Origin: Parvularcula sp038749595
GTDB lineage: Bacteria; Pseudomonadota; Alphaproteobacteria; Caulobacterales; Parvularculaceae
DNA: 64,000 nucleotides
Assembly: GCA_038749595.1 (NCBI GenBank)
Contig: JBCDHW010000002.1
Location: 62,001-126,000, forward strand
Direction: 5' to 3'
Positions 1 through 8,022 of this stretch are shown piece after piece. Each line of letters starts with the position of its first letter. The first letter of the stretch is position 1. The translations under genes and the position numbers were made by a program. The notes beneath the pieces are model-generated. The model did not search any database. It had not been told where the DNA came from and saw nothing but the letters and a program-made list of their open reading frames with translations.

Positions 1-264
1 CGGAGGCGACTGGAAAGAGAGGAAAACCCCCTTTGCCGCGCGTTCGTCCGGACCCATCTCAAGCAGGCTCTCGCCGCCGAGAGTAACGTCACCCTCCGTA
101 GGCGCATAATCTTCGCGCCCGGCCACGGTGTAGCTCAGCGTCGACTTACCCGCCCCGTTCGGCCCCATAATCGCGTGCACTTCGCCCGCAGGAACCGACA
201 GGTTGAGCCCATCGAGAATACGGTTGCCACCAAGCGTGACAGTGAGGTTTTCAATGTTCAGCAT
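1..264 (-). CDS. sufC: SufC, Fe-S cluster assembly ATPase (N-terminal part, cut by window edge)
   Basis: The first 88 codons of an ABC-type ATPase are visible; the rest lies left of the window. It starts MLNIENLTVTLGG and has a Walker A motif (GPNGAGKST) near residue 34, then the SufC-like stretch AGREDYAPTEGDV and the Q-loop start FLSFQSPP. SufC is the cytosolic ATPase of the SufBCD scaffold that builds Fe-S clusters. It is last of the suf genes seen here, 23 bp beyond an unknown 145-aa gene that separates it from sufB. No stop is in view, so completeness cannot be judged. Confidence 0.93.
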   Translation of the reverse strand, partial: MLNIENLTVTLGGNRILDGLNLSVPAGEVHAIMGPNGAGKSTLSYTVAGREDYAPTEGDVTLGGESLLEMGPDERAAKGVFLSFQSPP

Positions 265-287
265 AGTGATAAATTCTCAGCATGTTC

Positions 288-725
288 TCAGTGCGCCCAT
301 GAACGCACGGGTTGTAGTCCAGGCTCTTTCATGAAGACCGCATCGAGGAGAGCGAAAACAGTCCGAGCAAGGTCCTTTCCGATCACGTCATCTCGCCGGC
401 ACATCGTCGAAGCGAGTGACGAGAAGTCCCGCCTTCCTTCAGCGTCGACCACCATGAACGCACCATTTCCGTCATGGATTTGGTAGTCAGCTGACACTGC
501 GGAGCGGTCATCTGGCGATGTACCCTCGCCCCATGCCCCGATGATAAAATCGAACGAGGCGCCGAACTCTGGGCAGTCTACTGTGTAGCGAGCAAAGTAG
601 GCAGCGATGGCTTCGTTACCACGTCGAACCTCGCCCCACAGTGAAAGGGTATCGTCAGCATGTTGCTCACAAGGGATCACTTTCTCGCCGGTCCGGATCG
701 GCTCCAATTCCTGCCAGTTCATCAT
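288..725 (-). CDS. Unknown 145-aa protein between sufB and sufC
   Basis: A 145-residue soluble protein with no signal peptide or membrane segment. Its ATG overlaps the sufB stop by 4 bases (ATGA), so it is translationally coupled to sufB, and sufC follows after 23 bp. The sequence is acidic and mixed alpha/beta in appearance, with scattered cysteines (CEQHADD, VDCPEF, TMCRRDD). I do not recognise the family. Position inside the operon suggests a role linked to Fe-S assembly, but it could also be a passenger gene. Confidence 0.75.
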   Translation of the reverse strand: MMNWQELEPIRTGEKVIPCEQHADDTLSLWGEVRRGNEAIAAYFARYTVDCPEFGASFDFIIGAWGEGTSPDDRSAVSADYQIHDGNGAFMVVDAEGRRDFSSLASTMCRRDDVIGKDLARTVFALLDAVFMKEPGLQPVRSWAH

Positions 726-2239
726 CCCACACTCCCTTCAAGGCTCACCTCGATTAGCTTCTGCGCTTCTACAGCGAACTCCATGGGGAGTTCTTGCAAC
801 ACGTCGCGGACGAAGCCGTTGACGAGGAGGGCGACGGCGGCCTCTTCATCGAGGCCGCGCGACTGGGCGTAGAACAGTTGGTCCTCGGACAATTTCGAGG
901 TGGTCGCCTCGTGCTCGAGGATGGCGGAGTGGGACTTATCCTCAATATACGGAACAGTGTGCGCGCCGCAGCTTGAGCCGATGAGCAGGCTGTCACACTG
1001 GGTAAAGTTGCGCGCGTTGTCCGCCCGCGCGTTGATCGATACGAGACCGCGGTAGGTTTGGTCCGAAACGCCAGCTGAGATGCCCTTGGAGATGATCCGT
1101 GAGCGGGTATTTTTGCCCAGGTGGACCATCTTGGTGCCGGTGTCCGCCTGTTGATGGTTGTTCGTGATCGCGATCGAGTAAAACTCGCCCTGGCTGTCGT
1201 CGCCGCGCAGCACGCAAGAGGGGTATTTCCACGTCACGGCTGAGCCGGTCTCGACCTGGGTCCAGGACACTTTTGAGCGGTCGCCGCGGCAGTCGGCGCG
1301 CTTGGTGACGAAGTTGTAGATGCCGCCTTTGCCGTCTTGGTCGCCGGGATACCAGTTTTGGACCGTAGAGTATTTGATCTCCGCGTCATTGAGCGCGACG
1401 AGTTCGACCACCGCGGCGTGGAGCTGATTTTCATCGCGCATCGGCGCTGTGCAGCCCTCAAGGTAGCTGACGTAAGATGCGTCATCCGCAACGATCAGCG
1501 TACGCTCGAACTGTCCGGTGTTAGCCTCATTGATACGGAAGTAGGTGCTGAGCTCCATCGGGCAGCGAACACCCTTTGGGACGTAGACGAACGTTCCGTC
1601 GGAGAAGACGGCGCTGTTGAGCGTGGCGAAGAAATTGTCCGTCGTCGGCACGACGGAGCCAAGATATTGCCGCACAAGGTCGGGATATTCGCGCACCGCC
1701 TCGGATATCGACATGAAGATCACGCCGGCTTTCTTCAGCTCTTCTTGGAAAGTCGTCGCGACACTGACGGAATCGAAAACCGCGTCCACGGCAACCTTGG
1801 GCTGGGACCGCGCTTCGCTCGCGCTCGCCGCCGCGCCTTCGACACCGAGCAGCACCTCCGCCTCGCGCAGCGGGATGCCGAGCTTTTCGAAGTCCTTGAG
1901 GATTTCCTCAGGCACGTCGTCGATCGACTCGTACTTCGCGCCGGTTTTCGGCTCAGCGTAATAGTAGTGATCCTGATAATCGATCGTCGGATAAGCGACC
2001 TTGGCCCAGGTCGGCTCGTCCATCTGTTGCCACCGGCGGAACGCTTCCAGCCGCCATTCGAGCAACCACTCCGGCTCTTCCTTCTTGGCACTGATGTATC
2101 GGACTGTCTCTTCCGATAAACCTTTCGGTGCCTTGATCGACTCAATGTCGGTTGTGAAGCCGTACTTGTACTTCTCAAGCTCGGCGACTTGTTTGACGGT
2201 TTCGGCATCAATGCCGTCTTTGTACGCTGTTTCGCTCAT
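722..2239 (-). CDS. sufB: SufB, Fe-S cluster assembly scaffold protein
   Basis: A 505-residue SufB, close to the usual length of about 480-500. Recognisable stretches include EPEWLLEWRLEAFRRW near the N-terminus, the beta-helix core (FVYVPKGVRCPMELSTYFRIN), YLEGCTAP, and the C-terminal half GDDSQGEFYSIAITNNHQQADTG and SHSAILEHEATTSKLSEDQL. SufB is the scaffold subunit of SufBC2D and accepts sulfur from the desulfurase system. Its start codon overlaps the stop of the upstream cysteine desulfurase by one base (TAATG), indicating one operon. Its end overlaps the next gene by 4 bases. Confidence 0.97.
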   Translation of the reverse strand: MSETAYKDGIDAETVKQVAELEKYKYGFTTDIESIKAPKGLSEETVRYISAKKEEPEWLLEWRLEAFRRWQQMDEPTWAKVAYPTIDYQDHYYYAEPKTGAKYESIDDVPEEILKDFEKLGIPLREAEVLLGVEGAAASASEARSQPKVAVDAVFDSVSVATTFQEELKKAGVIFMSISEAVREYPDLVRQYLGSVVPTTDNFFATLNSAVFSDGTFVYVPKGVRCPMELSTYFRINEANTGQFERTLIVADDASYVSYLEGCTAPMRDENQLHAAVVELVALNDAEIKYSTVQNWYPGDQDGKGGIYNFVTKRADCRGDRSKVSWTQVETGSAVTWKYPSCVLRGDDSQGEFYSIAITNNHQQADTGTKMVHLGKNTRSRIISKGISAGVSDQTYRGLVSINARADNARNFTQCDSLLIGSSCGAHTVPYIEDKSHSAILEHEATTSKLSEDQLFYAQSRGLDEEAAVALLVNGFVRDVLQELPMEFAVEAQKLIEVSLEGSVG

Positions 2240-3375
2240 TATGCGGCCTTTGCGAGAATGCGTTGGTATTCAGAATTCCACGCAGCGAGGAAGCGATCCG
2301 CCGCGTCGTCGGGGGTGTCCCACCCTAAAGAGATGCGCAGCGCCGTTGCGGCGTCTTCGTCGGAGGCGCCCATGGCGGACAAGACGCCCGAGCGCTTGAC
2401 CTTGCCCGACGAGCACGCCGACCCGGCGCTCACGGCGATCCCGGCGAGATCCATGGTCATGACTTGCGCCTCGGACCCGAAGCCAGGCGCGCTGAGGGCC
2501 GTGGTGTTCGGCAGACGCGGTGCGTCCTGGCCGTAAACGACCGCAGACGGATCAAGGCCTTCCTCGATCCGGTCGCGGATGCGCTGAAGGTCTTGGTACG
2601 CACTAATGGATGCGGTCTCAGCGAGGGCCCCAAAGCCTGCAATCGCCGCGATGTTGTGGGTGCCTGCGCGCCGGTTTTCTTCCTGGCCGCCGCCGCCGAG
2701 CATCGGCTCAAAGCCAAGGCCAGGGGTGACGACCAACGCGCCGATGCCGACGGGCCCACCTGCTTTGTGGGCCGACAATGCGAGCATATCCGCGCCGAGC
2801 GTGGAGAAATCGATGTCCACTTTGAAGAGCGCCTGAACAGCATCAACCAGGGTGTAGCCGCCTGCCCTCCGCGCGATCATCGCAGCGTCTTGAACGGGTT
2901 GGATCACGCCCGTCTCGTTGTTGGCAAGCATCAAGCAAAGAAGGAAGGGACCGTCCGCATGGAAATTATAGTGGGCCAGGCGTTTTTCCAGCCACGCAAG
3001 ATCGATGATCCCGCTTTTCAGTACAGGGACAGTCTCGATCGGGAGACCTGCTTTTTGCGCGGCGGCCGTGACGGCTGGATGTTCGATGGCGGACACGAAC
3101 AGCCGCGTCACCCGCGGTCCTCCCCGGGCAAATCCGAGCACGCCCAAATGATCAGCTTCTGTGCCGCCAGAGCAAAAAACAATGCTCTGCGGTGGGCAGC
3201 TGATTGCCTTGGCCAAACTTTTCCGGGAGCGCTCAAGAAGCTGCTTCGCCGCGCGGCCTTCGGCGTGCACAGACGATGCATTCCGCGGTGCGGCCATGGC
3301 GTCGAGCATCGCTTCGCGGCAGGCCGGGCGCAGGGTCGATGTGGCGTTGTGGTCGAGATAGAGGCGCGTGGTCAT
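2239..3375 (-). CDS. Cysteine desulfurase (NifS/IscS-type, class V aminotransferase)
   Basis: A 378-residue PLP enzyme that removes sulfur from cysteine for Fe-S assembly. It starts TRLYLDHNATSTLRP, typical of IscS/NifS rather than SufS. The PLP lysine lies in LSAHKAGGPVGIGAL and the persulfide cysteine in SAGSACSSGKVKRSGVL. HNATS and the VLANNETGVIQP-like stretch (LMLANNETGVIQPV) also fit the family. It overlaps the Rrf2 regulator by 4 bases upstream and sufB by one base downstream. An IscS-type enzyme in the suf operon next to an Rrf2 regulator is a common alphaproteobacterial arrangement. Confidence 0.95.
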   Translation of the reverse strand: MTTRLYLDHNATSTLRPACREAMLDAMAAPRNASSVHAEGRAAKQLLERSRKSLAKAISCPPQSIVFCSGGTEADHLGVLGFARGGPRVTRLFVSAIEHPAVTAAAQKAGLPIETVPVLKSGIIDLAWLEKRLAHYNFHADGPFLLCLMLANNETGVIQPVQDAAMIARRAGGYTLVDAVQALFKVDIDFSTLGADMLALSAHKAGGPVGIGALVVTPGLGFEPMLGGGGQEENRRAGTHNIAAIAGFGALAETASISAYQDLQRIRDRIEEGLDPSAVVYGQDAPRLPNTTALSAPGFGSEAQVMTMDLAGIAVSAGSACSSGKVKRSGVLSAMGASDEDAATALRISLGWDTPDDAADRFLAAWNSEYQRILAKAA

Positions 3376-3815
3376 GCTGAAACAGTCTCCTCCGCGGGGA
3401 AGCGGTGGGCAGCGTTGCCCACATCAGCGAGGGTTTTGGTGTTGAGCCAGCTGTCAATGTGATCGTCGAGGTCCATCCAGAGCTGGTGGGTGAGGCAGCG
3501 GGCGCTCGTTCCCGTGCACCCGAGCCCCTTACCGCGCTGGCAGGCCGTGGTGCGCACCTCTTCTTCGACGGCGGCGACAATTTCTCCGAGCTTCACCTCA
3601 TCGGCCGCACGGGTGAGGATGTAGCCGCCGCCGACCCCGCGCTTGCTTTCCACCAAGCCAGCGCGGCGGAGTTTTGCAAAAACCTGCTCGAGAAACGCCA
3701 GCGACAGCCTCTGGCGCTCCGCGATCGCGGAAAGCGGCACGGGCGCGTCGTTCCCGAAGGCGGCCAAATCGGCCATCCCGGTCACCGCCATGCGCGCTTT
3801 CGCTGCGAGTTTCAC
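3372..3815 (-). CDS. Rrf2-family [2Fe-2S] regulator of the suf operon (IscR-like)
   Basis: A 147-residue winged-helix regulator. The N-terminus MKLAAKARMAVTGMADLA matches the IscR/Rrf2 signature. Three cysteines, C92, C100 and C107, and H110 sit where IscR has its Fe-S ligands (C92, C98, C104, H107 in E. coli); the spacing is slightly longer. IscR-type proteins sense Fe-S status and repress or activate suf/isc genes. It is the first gene of the operon, overlapping the desulfurase by 4 bases, so autoregulation is likely (inference). Its promoter must lie in the 183-bp divergent gap with the hydrolase gene. Confidence 0.93.
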   Translation of the reverse strand: MKLAAKARMAVTGMADLAAFGNDAPVPLSAIAERQRLSLAFLEQVFAKLRRAGLVESKRGVGGGYILTRAADEVKLGEIVAAVEEEVRTTACQRGKGLGCTGTSARCLTHQLWMDLDDHIDSWLNTKTLADVGNAAHRFPAEETVSA

Positions 3816-3912
3816 GTGCCTTCACTCCGTAGAACGCGCCGCTTCTCTTGGCTTCAGCGCCGAGCGGCTCAACTGTGGACAGGCGACCCGAATGTGGTAA
3901 CCGCCCTATTCC

Positions 3913-3948
3913 TGACCGCGGACGTAGGATTTCCGACCGCAGAGGTCA
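3913..3948. promoter_or_regulatory. Possible operator in the divergent suf/hydrolase promoter region
   Basis: Between the Rrf2 regulator and the divergent hydrolase lies a direct repeat, TGACCGCGGA (3913) and CGACCGCAGA (3933), 20 bp apart or two helical turns. The outer ends TGACC and GGTCA are also inverted. The geometry suits a dimeric regulator, but it does not match the classical IscR box. Assignment to the Rrf2 protein rests on position only. Confidence 0.25.
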
Positions 3949-3998
3949 ACTTTTTCACGCGGTGGTGAATAGCCGCGCTCTAAGGGCTTCGAGTTTTC

Positions 3999-4667
3999 AT
4001 GGCAGAAGTGATTTTTCCCGGTCCAGACGGTCGGCTAGAGGGACATTATAGGAAAGCACGCGAGGATGGTGCACCTATTGCTCTGATTTTGCATCCACAT
4101 CCGCAATTTGGCGGGACGATGAACGACAAGATCACGTACGAAATGTACCACATGTTTGCCCGCCGCGGGTTCGCGGTGATGCGTTTCAATTTCCGCGGCG
4201 TTGGAAAATCTGAAGGCGAATATGATCAGGGCCAAGGGGAGCTGTCCGACGCAGCGACCGCGCTCGATTACTTGCAGCAGCTCAACCCCGGCGCGCCTTT
4301 CGCCTGGGTCTCCGGCTTTAGTTTCGGAGCCTACGTGGGCATGCAGCTCCTGATGCGGCGACCGGAGATTGTCGGCTTTCTGTCGGTTTCTGCGGCGGCC
4401 AATCTCTTTGACTTTAGCTTTCTTGCCCCCTGCCCCTCCTCAGGTCTCGTGATCCACGGCGAGGCAGACAAGATCTGCCAGCCGCAGCTGACCAAAGACG
4501 TGATGGCCAAGACGCGGACGCAAAAAGGGCGGCGGATCGAATTCGCCACGATCCCCGGCGCGGACCACTTCTTCAGCCAGCACCAAGACGCTTTGATGGA
4601 GATGTCAGCGGCCTATCTCGATCGCAGGCTCGAGGAGCCGCCAGAAGGTATTCTGTTCGAAGACTAG
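3999..4667 (+). CDS. Alpha/beta hydrolase (short-chain COG2945-like)
   Basis: A 222-residue cytosolic alpha/beta hydrolase. The probable catalytic triad is visible: Ser108 in the elbow GFSFG, Asp157 in HGEADKICQP and His190 in PGADHFF. The oxyanion region is LHPHPQFGGTMND, which is characteristic of this small family. Family members are carboxylester hydrolases of unclear substrate. It stands divergent from the suf operon and 28 bp upstream of a DUF1330 gene, possibly co-transcribed with it. Confidence 0.9.
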   Translation: MAEVIFPGPDGRLEGHYRKAREDGAPIALILHPHPQFGGTMNDKITYEMYHMFARRGFAVMRFNFRGVGKSEGEYDQGQGELSDAATALDYLQQLNPGAPFAWVSGFSFGAYVGMQLLMRRPEIVGFLSVSAAANLFDFSFLAPCPSSGLVIHGEADKICQPQLTKDVMAKTRTQKGRRIEFATIPGADHFFSQHQDALMEMSAAYLDRRLEEPPEGILFED

Positions 4668-4695
4668 GCCCTGCAGCCGCCGGAAGGACGACACC

Positions 4696-5112
4696 ATGAC
4701 CGACTATCTCGATCCCGATCGCGATGCCTTCGGAGCCTTTGCAAAGCTGGAGATCACGGGGCCGATGCATATGCTCAACTTGATCAAGCTGCGTGAGAAG
4801 GCTGCGTATGAGGATGGTCGGGACGCCACAGGGCTGGAGGCTTACACTGCCTACAGCAAGGAATCGGCACCGTTTTTCACTAAAAATGGCGGTGAAATTG
4901 CTTGGCGGGGGAAGCCGCGATTTCCGCTGATCGGACCCCAGGACGAGACATGGGACATCGGGTTTGTCGCCGCCTACCCGAGCAAGGACGCGTTTTTGGC
5001 GATGGTCCTTGATCCGGGCTATCAAGCCATCGTCTTCCATCGGCAGGCCGCGGTGAAGACCTCGCGCCTCACCTGCTTTGAGGGTGCACCAACGGGCGGA
5101 TTGTTCGGCTAG
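4696..5112 (+). CDS. DUF1330 family protein
   Basis: A 138-residue protein with the dimeric ferredoxin-like alpha/beta barrel pattern of DUF1330: MHMLNLIKLREKAAYEDGR, GLEAYTAYSKESAPFF, and the late segment YPSKDAFLAMVLDPGYQ. The function of the family is unknown; some relatives are monooxygenase-like. A ribosome site (GGAAGGA) lies just before the ATG. It follows the hydrolase gene on the same strand and ends 14 bp before the convergent YceI gene. Confidence 0.8.
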   Translation: MTDYLDPDRDAFGAFAKLEITGPMHMLNLIKLREKAAYEDGRDATGLEAYTAYSKESAPFFTKNGGEIAWRGKPRFPLIGPQDETWDIGFVAAYPSKDAFLAMVLDPGYQAIVFHRQAAVKTSRLTCFEGAPTGGLFG

Positions 5113-5126
5113 CGACAGCGCCGCCT

Positions 5127-5753
5127 CTAGCCTGCAGGCACGGCCTCGATGTGAAAGACGACCTCCACGTCAAAACTGACCCATTTTCCTTCTGCAAACT
5201 CGCCGGTGCCAACTTGGAAATCCGAACGGTTCAACATGACTGAAGCGTCGGCGACCGCGCGGCCATCGGGTCCGATCTCGAGGGTGAACGGCACGCTGAC
5301 GGGTTGCGAAAAGCCTTTAAGCGACAGAGAGCCCTGGGCTTCGTAAGTGCCTGGGCCCGTGGCGGTGATGGCGTCCGAGCGGTAGGTCGCGACCGGGTGC
5401 AGATCGATATGGAACCAGGTCTCACCGGGAAGTGCGTCGGTCTTTTCTGAGTCGTTGGGCACCGATGCGGAGCCGAGGTCGAACTGCGCGTCGATCGCGC
5501 CGTCTGTTTCCGGTGCTTCCGGGTCGAGAACGATCGCGACGGCGAAGTTCTCGAAAGAGCCGGAAAACGCATTCCCGTTCATCGTGCCGTTGAAGCCTGC
5601 TGTGCTGGCGCTCCGGTCGACAATCCATTGCGCCGAGCCATCCAAGACAGCTGGCGTCAGGTCGAGGGGAACCCGCTCGGCCGCGGGCTCTCGGCCCTCG
5701 CCGCAAGCGACGAGGGTCAAAGCGGTGGCAGCGAAAAGTGTGGCGCGGATCAT
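5127..5753 (-). CDS. YceI-family lipocalin-like lipoprotein
   Basis: A 208-residue exported lipoprotein. The lipobox LVAC (Cys after about 16 residues) is followed by the YceI domain: WIVDRSASTAGFNGTMNGN, VPNDSEKTDALPGETWF, ATYRSDAITATGPGTY, LEIGPDGRAVADASVMLNRSDFQVG. YceI proteins form a beta-barrel that binds polyisoprenoid-like lipids in the periplasm. The ATG overlaps the cytochrome b561 stop by 4 bases (ATGA). I chose this start over longer upstream possibilities because it gives a clean lipoprotein signal. YceI and cytochrome b561 pairs are common in proteobacteria. Confidence 0.9.
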   Translation of the reverse strand: MIRATLFAATALTLVACGEGREPAAERVPLDLTPAVLDGSAQWIVDRSASTAGFNGTMNGNAFSGSFENFAVAIVLDPEAPETDGAIDAQFDLGSASVPNDSEKTDALPGETWFHIDLHPVATYRSDAITATGPGTYEAQGSLSLKGFSQPVSVPFTLEIGPDGRAVADASVMLNRSDFQVGTGEFAEGKWVSFDVEVVFHIEAVPAG

Positions 5754-6355
5754 GGGGTTACTTCCTTCCTTGCGTCCCGGCGGAGCAGGGAACGCTCGAG
5801 AATCGTCGACACTGGCCGCGGGCACATCCGCACCAGCGTCACATCTTTGTCTTTGATATGGTGCTTCAACGCGGCCGCCACATGCAGCACGATTAGAGCA
5901 ATGGTGGCTTTCGCCATCAGCGCGTGGGTGGTCTCCCAGAAATTTTCGGACGCGGAGGAGACCGGCACCGGCCAATGCGGGACGGGAATGACGTAGAAAA
6001 TCTTCGTATCGATCCCCAGCGTTGAGGCCGAGACCATCAACCAACCGGTCAGCGGAATCCCGATAATGACCACATAGAACGCCACATGGGTGAACCCAGC
6101 CGCAGCGTGCTGCCATGCAGGCGTTCCCGCGGGCGCTGGCGGTGGGCGATGGGTGAGCCGCCAACCCAGCCGGAACAGCGACAATGCTAACACAATGAAA
6201 CCAAAGCTCTTGTGCAGCTGGTACAGCATGAACTTCGTCTCTGAGAACGCCATACTGACCATGAACATCGCCGCTGGGATCTGCACGATGATCATCAGCG
6301 CAATCAGCCAATGGAGGGCCTTAGCAACCGAGGAATAGTGGGACGCTTCTGTCAT
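5750..6355 (-). CDS. Cytochrome b561 family inner-membrane protein
   Basis: A 201-residue membrane protein with four predicted helices and the expected haem-ligand histidines: SSVAKALHWLIALMIIVQ, LYQLHKSFGFIVLALSLFRLGWRLTHR, FTHVAFYVVIIGIPLTGWLM, and TIALIVLHVAAALKHHIKDKD. It is a dihaem b-type cytochrome that probably exchanges electrons between the quinone pool and a periplasmic partner. It is the upstream partner of the YceI lipoprotein, coupled by a 4-base overlap. Confidence 0.92.
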   Translation of the reverse strand: MTEASHYSSVAKALHWLIALMIIVQIPAAMFMVSMAFSETKFMLYQLHKSFGFIVLALSLFRLGWRLTHRPPPAPAGTPAWQHAAAGFTHVAFYVVIIGIPLTGWLMVSASTLGIDTKIFYVIPVPHWPVPVSSASENFWETTHALMAKATIALIVLHVAAALKHHIKDKDVTLVRMCPRPVSTILERSLLRRDARKEVTP

Positions 6356-6587
6356 CCCCGAAACGTTGCGCGCCAGCGGCGTTAGAACAAGTCACGACTG
6401 CGCAAGGCTGCCTTACCCCAACGTCGCATGCGGTTCTTTTCCCCACAGGGTTCTCGAATCAGGCATCTTTACTCCCATGAGGATAGCCAAACGGCTCTTA
6501 AGCGGCTCCGCGCCCCCTCGCGCTCCTTGCGCCGCCGTCCTCTTCTCCCCGTTTTTCTGCACTGCTGCACCGTAAAGGAGATGCGTC

Positions 6588-7364
6588 ATGGCTCGTCGTT
6601 CAGCGAAGAAAACGATCAAACGATCAGGAACCCAACGCCAGGAAGATCGACGCGCCGCCGGGGATAATGTCCGGGTTTTGTTTGATGACGGATGGTCTCC
6701 TCTGAACGCAGACATGCCGGAGGGGGCGCCTAGGGATCAAAGCTATCGCAAAACGATCCGAGCACAGAATGAAACGCAGGCGCAATTGTTCGAACAGATT
6801 GATGCCCATAACGTCGTCTTCGCCTGTGGGCCTGCGGGCACGGGCAAGACTTACGTCGCGGTCGCCAAAGCCGTTGAAGCGCTTGAGGCCGGTAAAATCG
6901 GCCGCATTGTTCTGTCCCGGCCAGCGGTTGAAGCGGGGGAAAGCCTCGGGTTCTTGCCCGGCGACATGGAGGAGAAGCTCTCCCCCTACCTTCGGCCCCT
7001 ATACGATGTCCTGACCGATCGGCTGTCGGCCAAGAAAGTCCGTCAACTGATGGCCGAGGGGGTGATTGAGGTGGCGCCCATCGCCTTTATGCGTGGCCGT
7101 ACACTGAACAACGCATTCGTGGTGATCGACGAGGCGCAGAACTGCACCTACGCGCAGCTGAAGATGCTGCTGACCCGCCTTGGGTGGCACTCAACCATGG
7201 TGATTACGGGGGACCCGGAGCAGTCGGATCTGCTTCCCGGCGTTTCGGGCTTTGCTGATATCGTGGATAAGCTTGATCCCGTGGAAGAAATTGGCGTCAC
7301 GCGCTTCCTTAGCGGCGATATCGTCCGCCACCCCCTTGTCGCGAAGATGGTCGAGAAAATTTAA
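6588..7364 (+). CDS. PhoH-like P-loop ATPase
   Basis: A 258-residue PhoH-family ATPase with a basic N-terminal tail. The Walker A motif is GPAGTGKTYVA, the conserved RPAVEAGESLGFLPGDMEEKLSPYLRPLYD follows, Walker B is VVIDEAQNCT and the sensor is ITGDPEQSDL. PhoH proteins are cytosolic ATPases with suspected RNA helicase or ribonuclease roles. A ribosome site (AAAGGAG) precedes the ATG. About 230 bp upstream, back to the cytochrome b561 start, holds no gene I can support. Confidence 0.93.
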   Translation: MARRSAKKTIKRSGTQRQEDRRAAGDNVRVLFDDGWSPLNADMPEGAPRDQSYRKTIRAQNETQAQLFEQIDAHNVVFACGPAGTGKTYVAVAKAVEALEAGKIGRIVLSRPAVEAGESLGFLPGDMEEKLSPYLRPLYDVLTDRLSAKKVRQLMAEGVIEVAPIAFMRGRTLNNAFVVIDEAQNCTYAQLKMLLTRLGWHSTMVITGDPEQSDLLPGVSGFADIVDKLDPVEEIGVTRFLSGDIVRHPLVAKMVEKI

Positions 7365-7387
7365 GCGTCAGACGCCATGCTCTCCGC

Positions 7388-7576
7388 ATGACCTCAGGTG
7401 ATGATGATGATGAAGGCGCACATTCTGATCCCACGAAGGCACGGGCGTTCAACCTTGGAGCGTTCGTGATTGGCTTCGGGTTCTCTTGGGTCGTTTTCGA
7501 TAACATCGTCATTGCCTTGATGATCGCGCTGGTTTTTTTCGGCGGCAGCACGGTGGTGCAGTCGCGGAAACAGTAA
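7388..7576 (+). CDS. Small membrane protein, unknown
   Basis: A 62-residue protein with an acidic, Asp-rich N-terminus (TSGDDDDEGAHSDPTK) followed by one or two hydrophobic segments (LGAFVIGFGFSWVVFDNIVIALMIALVFFGGSTVV). It begins 23 bp after PhoH on the same strand. A second small protein of similar architecture follows at 7679, suggesting a pair of related inner-membrane peptides. No family is recognised. Confidence 0.6.
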   Translation: MTSGDDDDEGAHSDPTKARAFNLGAFVIGFGFSWVVFDNIVIALMIALVFFGGSTVVQSRKQ

Positions 7577-7678
7577 CACTTCTGCGGTAGGGACGCGCGA
7601 CCGTTGACAAGCGGGCCGTTGATCGAGAGATCGGCGACGACTGTTAGACATCCGCTGGGGCGAAGCCGGAGAACGACC

Positions 7679-7858
7679 ATGTCAGACAATACCGAGACAA
7701 CAGATCCCGCGATCACGAGCTGGACCCGCGGCTGCATCACGACGGCGGTTAGCGCCATTGCCTTTGGCATCCTTTGGGTCGCGCTCAGCAGCCCGGTGAT
7801 CGCGCTGTTCATCGCGGTGCTCATCGGACTCGTCGTCAACAAAGCGCAGCAAGGCTGA
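7679..7858 (+). CDS. Small membrane protein, unknown
   Basis: A 59-residue protein starting MSDNTETTDP with two closely spaced hydrophobic segments (TAVSAIAFGILWVALSSPVIALFIAVLIGLVV). The ATG follows a GGAGAA ribosome site, which is why I prefer it to an in-frame start 75 bases upstream. It resembles the preceding 62-aa protein in plan: a polar head, then a hydrophobic body. Function unknown. Confidence 0.6.
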   Translation: MSDNTETTDPAITSWTRGCITTAVSAIAFGILWVALSSPVIALFIAVLIGLVVNKAQQG

Positions 7859-8022
7859 ACAGACTTCTGCTGATGCTGCGCTTGAGGCTGCGCCATCGTC
7901 CGGGTTCTGATCACCTGTCATCGGGAATGGAAAGCTGATCTGAGTGGCGGCTGGCGACAAGAACCTTGCCTTCTGCGCCAGTCAAAGCTTGGTTAGGGGC
8001 CCAGGCGAGAGGACATTCGACC

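Noticed and set aside
1337..2119. 260-codon plus-strand frame opposite sufB
   Set aside because: Shadow of a highly conserved gene; the sequence has no protein-like features.
2464..3462. 332-codon plus-strand frame opposite the cysteine desulfurase
   Set aside because: Fully antisense to a clear PLP enzyme; composition typical of an antisense frame.
6366..6575. Short plus-strand frame upstream of phoH
   Set aside because: No ribosome site, no conserved features; more likely leader and promoter DNA.
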